A DNA stretch of 64,000 nucleotides from Symmetrospora coprosmae (lineage: Eukaryota > Basidiomycota > Cystobasidiomycetes > Symmetrosporaceae). Both the position numbers and the translations under genes were made by a program. The notes under the pieces are model-generated. The model ran no database searches. It saw only the letters and a program-made list of their open reading frames with translations, and was not told where the DNA came from. Numbering within the stretch: position 1 is the first letter of the stretch; the number at the start of each line of letters is the position of its first letter. Shown one piece after another: positions 57,690 to 64,000 of this stretch. The stretch is taken from contig VUYT01000003.1 of the NCBI GenBank assembly GCA_008802785.1, positions 62,001 to 126,000 on the forward strand, read 5' to 3'.

Positions 57690-58901
57690 ATGGCCCCCAT
57701 CCGTGAAGCAGCGGTCGCTGCCGTGAGAACCGCCAGAACCAGGCCCGCTCGCGCTGCCACCAGAGCCGCTGGGCCGATTTCACCCCCAGCTTCTGCCGCC
57801 TCAGCTTCAGCTTCAGCTTCAGCTTCGGCATCAGCGTCAGGTTCATACACCGAGGTGAAGCCCGGTGCTGGCAAAGAAGGAGGAGAAGGGCTAACAGACG
57901 CAGAAGTAGAGGCAGCAACCAAAGCATCGACAAAGAGGAGGTCGTCGAAGGAAGAGGAGAATGGAGAGTTGAAGCCGAAGAAGAAGAGAAAGACCAGGGC
58001 CAAGACGGAGAATGAGGAGAAGAAGGTAGCGAAGAGGGAGGAAGAGGAGGAGGAAACTGTGAAAGAGGTCGCCGGGGAGAATGGGCAAAGCGCCACACAC
58101 AAGGACAAGAAGTCGCTGGGAGAAAAAAAGTACGGTGCCTATGCTCCCTTTGTCGGGGTCTCGCCCTTCCCGAACTACAACAAGCCCACGCGGGAGGAGT
58201 GCGCCGCGGCCCACAGGATTCTCGGCGAGCTGCACGACCACGAGGTGAAGAAGGAATTTGAGGACGAGTTCACTCCCGAGACGATCCCGCACGTCCTCGA
58301 CGCCCTGCTGGTCGGCGTTCTGAGTCAAGCTACGGGATGGAGCAACGCCAAACGGGCCATGGCTTCCTTGAAGGCGACCTACGGGCACCTCTACGCCTAT
58401 GACGAGATCATGGCCGGCGGACGGGACAAGCTGGCAGAAGCCCTCCGGCCGGGAGGTCTACATGTCCGCAAAGCCATGATCATCACCACCATCCTGGAAC
58501 AAGTGAGGGAGAGACACGGCAAGTGGGACCTCGATCACATGTTTGACCTCTCAGACGAGGACGCGATGAAGGAGCTCCTCAGTTACAAGTACATCGGAAC
58601 CAAGTCGGCCTCGGTCGTCATGGGATGGTCGATGAAGCGCAACCCTTTCACGGTGGATACGCACGTCTATCGGATCGCAGGGCTGTGGGAGTGGAGACCG
58701 AAGGAGGCGTCGAAAGAAAAGACGCAGTCTCATCTCGAAGTCATGATTCCTCCCAGATACAAGTTCGACCTTCATTTCTACTTCATCCAGCACGGCAGAG
58801 CATGTCCTGCCTGCAAGGGAGGCAGCTCGAGACCGAGATCGGAGTGTACGGCCTACGGTCGCATCAAGGAACTCCTGAAGGCAGGCTCGGTCGAGGCGTG
58901 A
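57690..58901 (+). CDS. HhH-GPD DNA glycosylase (endonuclease III family)
   Basis: A single exon of 403 aa. The first 130 residues are low complexity: Ala/Ser repeats, then Lys/Glu-rich stretches (KPKKKRKTRAKTE) consistent with nuclear localisation. The remaining 270 residues form the glycosylase: LDALLVGVLSQATGWSNAK, MKELLSYKYIGTKSASVVM (helix-hairpin-helix with GTK, the probable Schiff-base Lys), and NPFTVDTHVYRIAGLWEW with the catalytic Asp. The C-terminal segment HGRACPACKGGSS...EC has just three Cys plus a His where Nth has four Cys for an iron-sulfur cluster, so the cluster is altered or lost. Such enzymes excise damaged bases; the substrate is not predicted. It is intronless, unlike most neighbours. 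Confidence 0.88.
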   Translation: MAPIREAAVAAVRTARTRPARAATRAAGPISPPASAASASASASASASASGSYTEVKPGAGKEGGEGLTDAEVEAATKASTKRRSSKEEENGELKPKKKRKTRAKTENEEKKVAKREEEEEETVKEVAGENGQSATHKDKKSLGEKKYGAYAPFVGVSPFPNYNKPTREECAAAHRILGELHDHEVKKEFEDEFTPETIPHVLDALLVGVLSQATGWSNAKRAMASLKATYGHLYAYDEIMAGGRDKLAEALRPGGLHVRKAMIITTILEQVRERHGKWDLDHMFDLSDEDAMKELLSYKYIGTKSASVVMGWSMKRNPFTVDTHVYRIAGLWEWRPKEASKEKTQSHLEVMIPPRYKFDLHFYFIQHGRACPACKGGSSRPRSECTAYGRIKELLKAGSVEA

Positions 58902-59468
58902 CTGCAATGTTAGCACGCACGAGGATGCTGCTATCGCGCACCGAGTCAGTGAGACTTCTCCTCATCCCGTGGAAACAGCTCGTGCCGCTGCTATAGCTGT
59001 AGATGTCGCTGACAACAATGACGGTTCTTCGCATGCGCCCTCGTGTATGTGGTGACTCTAACAGTGACGCGCAAGCCTACCTTTCAACAACCAGTGAACA
59101 CCGAACGCCAGCAGTGACAGCAAAACGTCGCAATGACAGAGAACTGCCGGCCTGTGTGCACTTCGTTGCAATGTCAGAGAACCGCCACACAAGCCGCAGT
59201 ACATGGCACCAGGCCGAGCTCGAACGTCCAGATTGAAATCCACTCCACTCTCGGGCGATAGTGATACACGGACGGACATGATGTGCACGGAGCAGACTTT
59301 GTCCAAGTGAGAGAAATGATACAGCCGATCGATGGACAGGGTAGAGGGATAGCCGAAGTGAGTCCATAGGCGTGCGGGCGACGAGAAGAGACTTCTATAG
59401 CGTATGTTGTCGATGGCGGTAACGGTGCCGCAGAGGAGCCGGACGGGTAAGGGCCGCGCGCACGCAGA
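58902..59468. other. Intergenic region between converging genes
   Basis: 3' flanks of the glycosylase and the CPL1-like gene. No motif or repeat stands out. Confidence 0.4.
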
Positions 59469-60539
59469 CTAGACGCACCCCAAGCTCGTCTTGCGGAAGC
59501 CGCGCTTGCATGTGGCTGTCAGAACGCAAGTGACGGAACGGTAGAGCGGCGAAAAAGAAGATACCGAGAGGGAACGCAGCATCAGTCCGGCGCTCCCACA
59601 AACGCAGCAGGAAGAGAGACTACAAAGCCACGCACTGATCTCGCACCTGCCGCGCACGCACTCGACCCCTTTGACCCCCGGCAGCGCCGTGCAGTCGCTC
59701 CCCTGCTCGTGCGGGGCACGCACGATCTGCCCGTCCTCGTCGCGGACAAAGCTGCACCCCCCACAGCTCTGCAGCGACCGCTGCGGGTCGACGCACTCAA
59801 AGATGTCGTCGCTGGCCGACCCGGACTCGCCGCTCGAGTGCGACGACAGCCGCACGTTGTTGGACAGAGACGCGGAGGACGCCGTCGCGTCCAAGCAGGG
59901 GATGAGGCCCGCGGGGCACGCGAGGAACTGGCAGCAGTGCAGCAGCGTGTAGCAGCGTAGCAGAGAGAAGGAGAGCAGACCCGGCGAGGTGGGAATTCGA
60001 AAGGCGGGTCGGGTCCAGTGTCCGCAAGGCAAGGCGGTCCCGGCGGCGACGACGGCGGCGGCGGCGGCGACGCGACATGATGATTAGGAGAGAGAGAACA
60101 GCATCAGCATGCTGAGCCTGAGCCTGCCATCATCAAGCAAGCCAACAGCGGCCGCCGGACATGCCCCAGCACCGCAGGCGCAGGCGGCGAGGCGACTAGT
60201 ACTCCGGCCGTCCGGGCGCCATCGAGCCGCCGGCCGCCCGGCCGCTGCCTGCGACTTTGCCCTCTCCTCTCCCGGAGACAGGCCCCAGTTCGAACTCAGA
60301 CTCACCGGCTTGTGATCCTTGAACTTTGTCCGCGCGGCCTCCTTCGCCTGCGCGGCGTACACGAGCTCGTGGTCCTTGTTGAGCAGCCGCCCGACGGCGA
60401 GCGGGACGGCCGCGGCGTCGACCATCGTCGTCCGTGATGTGCCCGCCTGCAGGCTCTGGAAAGGCAGCGGCGAGGGAGCGAGCAGGACGAGGAGCATGCT
60501 CAAGGTCAAGACGAGGTGCGACGATGACGTGCGCGCCAT
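59469..60539 (-). CDS. CPL1/priA-like secreted cysteine-rich protein
   Basis: Three exons (60539-60306, 59927-59636, 59515-59469) encode 190 aa. A signal peptide (HLVLTLSMLLVLLAPSPLPF) is followed by KDHELVYAAQAKEAARTKFK and then the CPL1-like domain: CPAGLIPC, IFECVDPQRSLQSCGGCSF, DCTALPGVKGVECVRGRCEI, TCKRGFRKTSLGCV to the stop. This ordered cysteine pattern is shared with mushroom priA and Cryptococcus Cpl1, secreted proteins tied to surface structure and virulence, whose biochemical role is not known in detail. Intron 1 is 378 nt and contains a run of CGC triplets (seen as poly-Arg in another frame). The join after KFKDHKP is in phase 0. Confidence 0.88.
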
Positions 60540-60998
60540 GATGGCCGTAGATGGAGTGCACTGAGCGATGGGCGGAAGACGAAGCGGGGGCGGCGGAGAG
60601 CGCGCGTCCGGTCTCAGGAAGGACAGAGGACACTATCCGTGAGGCAGAGCAGGCCCGTATGGTCAGAGCACAAGCAGCGCCGTCTGTGTGTACAATGCGC
60701 AGATCCCTTCGAAGCACCCTCTGTTTATCGCATCCCGCACTAAATTGGATAGAGTTCCCTGGAGGATTGGGGGCCCCTGCGCAGGGACGCTTAGGTCGCG
60801 GACCCCGCTTTCGGCTGCATCTGAACCGTATCGCGCTGCATCTCCACTCTGTGTCGCAGCGCTCTCAGCTCGCAGAAGCGACCTCGTCACATAGCAAGAC
60901 GTTTCCAGTTACTCGAGGATACCGGTCTATTTCAGTTTTCCCAGCAGAGCCGTCCAAGAACCGCCTGCACAGCAGCACGCAACTGTGTGCAACGCTGC
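60540..60998. other. Upstream region of the CPL1-like gene
   Basis: This holds the promoter of the CPL1-like gene and the 3' end of the next minus-strand gene. No other feature was seen. Confidence 0.4.
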
Positions 60999-63900
60999 TC
61001 AGTCTCTCTCCCTGTACCCGCCGCGACCGCGTCCCCCTCCACGGCCCCTTGGCCCCCATCCCTTGTCTCTGGGCAGCATCGATGCCGGTCCGGACGGGAT
61101 GCCTGAAGCCCGGAAGCGGGCAGAGATGAGCGAGAGTGCGTCCATCAAGCGCAGGAGGTGGGGAAACAGATGACGAGGCAGAGGGACAGCTGCGTCAGCG
61201 ATAGTCACCTGTCACCAACCTTTAATGGCAGGCCAGCGCGGACCCACCTTGCTCGATCCGCGAGCCAAAGCTCCCTCGGTCACCCTGCGATGCAGCACCA
61301 CCTCGTCCCCGTACCGTCCACGGTGGCCGCCCTCGTCCGCTCTCGCCGCCGTATCTATTCTCGCGGAAAGGAGGAGCATCGTCATGACCGCCTCGGGCAA
61401 GGGCAGCGCTAGAGGCTGAGCCGGCACTGGCATTCTGCTCAGGAGACCCTTCGCCCCTGCTCAGCAGTGCGCGCGGTCCCACAGGCGGCTCCCTGCGGTC
61501 TGCACGCGGGCCCGATGGCGGCTGAAGTGGCAGGGGCGCACTCGCAGTCCCTGGGCTTGCACTCGGCCTCGACGAGAATCGAGCAGACGTGTCGCTGCCG
61601 TTGCTGCTCCCGCCAGTCGACACCTCGGCAGCAGCACTGACGTTGCCGCCGCTGCCGCCGCTTACGGCATGGAAGCTCGGACCTCGTGCCCCACCAGCAC
61701 CGCGCCCGCGCCAGAGCCCAGGTCCCCCTCGCCCGCGACCGGAGAGTGACCAGCCGTGTGAGGCTCCGCCGCCGCCCGTCGTGCTTGGCCCGCCCAACTG
61801 CGCAGCTCCAGAAGAAGCAGCTTCATTCGCTGCTGCCGACAAAGTCGCAGAGCCTGAAGCATCGGCACGCGTGGGTCCGTGCATGCTGGACGACGCCGAC
61901 GAGGCAGCTCGCACCCGGGGCCCGGTAGGTGGAGGTAAGCCGCGCAATGTCGCAGGCGGCGACCCGGCATGGGCCGGAAGTGCAGCTGTTGGAGCAGGCG
62001 GCGAGATGGCCATCTGCTGACTTTGCGGGGCTGCTGGAAGAGGGGGCGTCACCGCCGTACGCCCACGGATCTTAAAAGGCAGCGGTCTGGCCGTCCCCTT
62101 GTTGTTCGGTTGGGCGGCGGGCGGCACAGCGGTGGAGCTAGGTCGCCCTTTGATGCTAAGTGCCGTCCCAGGTACGCCCTTGATTGCGCCTGCAGCACCG
62201 GTCCTTGGGCTTTCACTTGCCAGTGCAGCAGCTGCAGCAACTGGGCCACTCCGAGGTGGCGGAGTGCGTGCGCCCTGAAGCGTCTCAACCGACCGGTCCG
62301 GCAAGCTGCCTCGAGACGCTGGAGGGGCCACAGCTGCTGCCGGCGAGAGGGCTGGCCGCAGAGGAGGCGTGCCCTCTCTCCCTTGCAGTGCGGGCACTCG
62401 CTGAGCGTGCTGATGCGCAGTAGTTCGTGGCGGCGTACCGGGCGAGCGCATCCGGGGAGGTGGTGTGCCGGGCGAGGACGATCGACGAGGTTTTGGGGGT
62501 GTTCGTGAGCGCTCGCCCACAAGTTTGTGTTGTACGGGTGGACCAGTTTGTATACTTGCGCGCCGTTCCTGTGAGGAGTATTGTAGAGACTATCAGCCTC
62601 GCTCGTCAACGATGTCGACGTGAGCGATCTCTGCGTCCTACTCACCTTTGCTTCATTCGCAATCTGAGATGTCAGGGGTACAGCACTAGACAAAGCGCCC
62701 TGCTGGACAGGCTGCACGTCTGAGGCGGCTTGATTCGAGAGCGGCGGGCGCTTTGGCTCTTCAGGATCCGATGCCAGCTCGCCAGGTTCCAGGTCCTGCT
62801 CCACCATTACCTCGCCTTCCTCCTGCTCTTCGTCGTTGCTGAGTGGGGTAGATGGCGCACGAGTATCAATGTCCATGGGTCTAGCGGCCGATTTCGAGCT
62901 TGCCTGGATCTTAGAGACGACCGACACGACTGACGTCCCATGTACAGCGAGACGTGGCACTGGCTGGCTGTCCTGAGCGGGCGCAGCGGCTTCGGTGGCC
63001 GTGTCTGTTCTCGCAAGCGGGTCGGCAACCTTCACCTCGCTGGCTGTGGTCGCGTCCTTCGCTATGCTCGCCTCCGTCGCCGGTGCTTGCTGCGGCGTCT
63101 GCGGGGCCGTTGTCAGACGCTGGCGATATGCCGCAAAGGACAATCTAGCCCGAGGTGGTGGCGGCGGAGGCGGAGGTGGCATGTGGTCTTTGTCCTCTGC
63201 AGGCGCTGCCACTGGCACGGCAGCCATCGGCGCGAGCGTAGGAGCCAGCATGGGAGTATCCGACGCCTCGCTCGCAGTAACGGGTGTAGCCTCCGCTACG
63301 TTTGCCGTGACATCAGGCGCAATGACGTCTGGTACAGCCGCCTCGAGTCGCGATTCTACTTCCGTCTTTTCCATTGCAGGCGTCTGCGTGATTGTCGCTG
63401 CGAAGACGGCTTCTGCCAGGACACTGCCGTCTTTGATGGGCGATGCCGAGCCACTTTTGCTCCTCTGCTCCGAGATGGCGGGTTGCGCTGGCCTTGCCGC
63501 GTCGACCAGAGGCGAGCGGCTCGCCCTACCAGCCGGTTCTTCGGATATGCTCGCATCGACAAGCGCCGCTGAGGCAAGTCCAGCCGCTTTGGGCAGTGTC
63601 CGCTGCTTGTAAGCCTTGAAGCTGACGCGGCGTGGTGGAGGCGCCGGCTCGTCTTGCAGCGGGACGACCGGCGTGCTCCGCACGAGCGGAGCAGTCGGAG
63701 CTTCCAAAGGGATACTGGCTTGCGAGGGCTCCTGCTCGATAGCCAGAACATCGCTACGTGATCCGGGAGCTAACTCCCCAGCAGAATCGTTGTGTTTGGC
63801 AGCCGGCTGACCCTGTTTGACTTTTACAGCCTCCGCCGTGACGGAGATTGTGGTTGAAGCTGGCGAGATGGCTGGGTTGAACAAGATATCCAGTGCCGGT

Positions 63901-64000
63901 CCTCCCAAAGGCTGGATTGGGGCAGTCTGCTTTTCCTGAGCTAATGTGCCAAGTAACGAATCAGACGGCGCCGCCAGAGCAGCGCTCGGAAGAGGAGATG
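60999..64000 (-). CDS. C-terminal part of a long SET3-like protein (5' end outside window)
   Basis: Three visible exons (64000-62646, 62568-61248, 61102-60999) stay open to the window edge, giving about 925 codons. The sequence is largely disordered: Ala/Pro/Ser-rich with a PPPPPPPPP stretch. Two copies of a basic box, RRVSFKAYKQR and RARLSFAAYRQR, both after prolines, resemble the VSLxEYRKR boxes in the C-terminal halves of SET3/MLL5/SETD5-type proteins. Acidic EEQEEGEVMVEQDLEPGEL follows, then Pro/Thr-rich SPGTPPPRMRSPGTPP, and an RGG-rich end (RGGGRGRGGYRERD). The SET and PHD domains that would prove the family lie upstream. The final exon could instead begin at a more distal acceptor near 61149. 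Family assignment is tentative. Confidence 0.6.

Noticed and set aside
59797-60078. ORF starting with about ten Arg codons
   Set aside because: It reads the CGC-triplet run inside the intron of the CPL1-like gene in a frame that conflicts with the conserved cysteine pattern.

Overview
This window looks like nuclear DNA from a GC-rich basidiomycete fungus, most plausibly of the smut lineage (Ustilaginomycotina). The sequence shows densely packed genes on both strands, many short introns with canonical GT-AG ends, a fungal-type intron-bearing tRNA-Gln, and clear fungal orthologues (TRS130, DRN1/Cwf19, AFG2, ORC1, GOS1, an HMT1-type ABC transporter, a CPL1/priA-like secreted protein). The lineage is inferred from gene style only. 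I saw no reverse transcriptase, transposase, LTR, capsid gene, CRISPR array or prokaryotic operon. All gene models below were spliced by hand from phase-consistent GT-AG introns.

Layout. 0-5 kb: the end of an acidic protein, a GFA-fold enzyme (minus), and a secreted protein. 5-18 kb: CK2 beta, COP9 subunit 4, TRAPP-II subunit TRS130 (minus) and the lariat-debranching cofactor DRN1/Cwf19. 18-30 kb: a 1152-aa charged protein of unknown function (minus), the ribosome-biogenesis AAA+ ATPase AFG2, and a NUP50-type nucleoporin. 29.7-31.2 kb: no confident gene, but one decayed-looking coding patch. 31-38 kb: a TauD-type dioxygenase, a tandem pair of small paralogous proteins with a ubiquitin-like pattern, ORC1, and a secreted eight-cysteine protein. 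39-50 kb: an SDT1-type nucleotidase cut into 12 exons, tRNA-Gln, an HMT1/ABCB6-type transporter, an APQ12-like membrane protein, a CDP-alcohol phosphotransferase and the SNARE GOS1. 50-64 kb: two alpha/beta hydrolases, a zinc alcohol dehydrogenase with one in-frame TGA, an intronless HhH-GPD glycosylase, a CPL1-like secreted protein, and the 3' part of a long SET3-like protein running off the window.

The genes do not form one pathway. Themes are membrane traffic and lipid synthesis (TRS130, GOS1, CPT1, APQ12), nuclear housekeeping (CK2 beta, CSN4, DRN1, NUP50, ORC1, SET3-like, AFG2) and secretion or detoxification (three small secreted proteins, two esterases, ABC transporter, GFA protein, dioxygenase). 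The best candidate for something undescribed is the tandem ubiquitin-like pair at 32.9-34.1 kb. Next come the dehydrogenase with the internal TGA and the recurring five-base tandem repeats just upstream of start codons.
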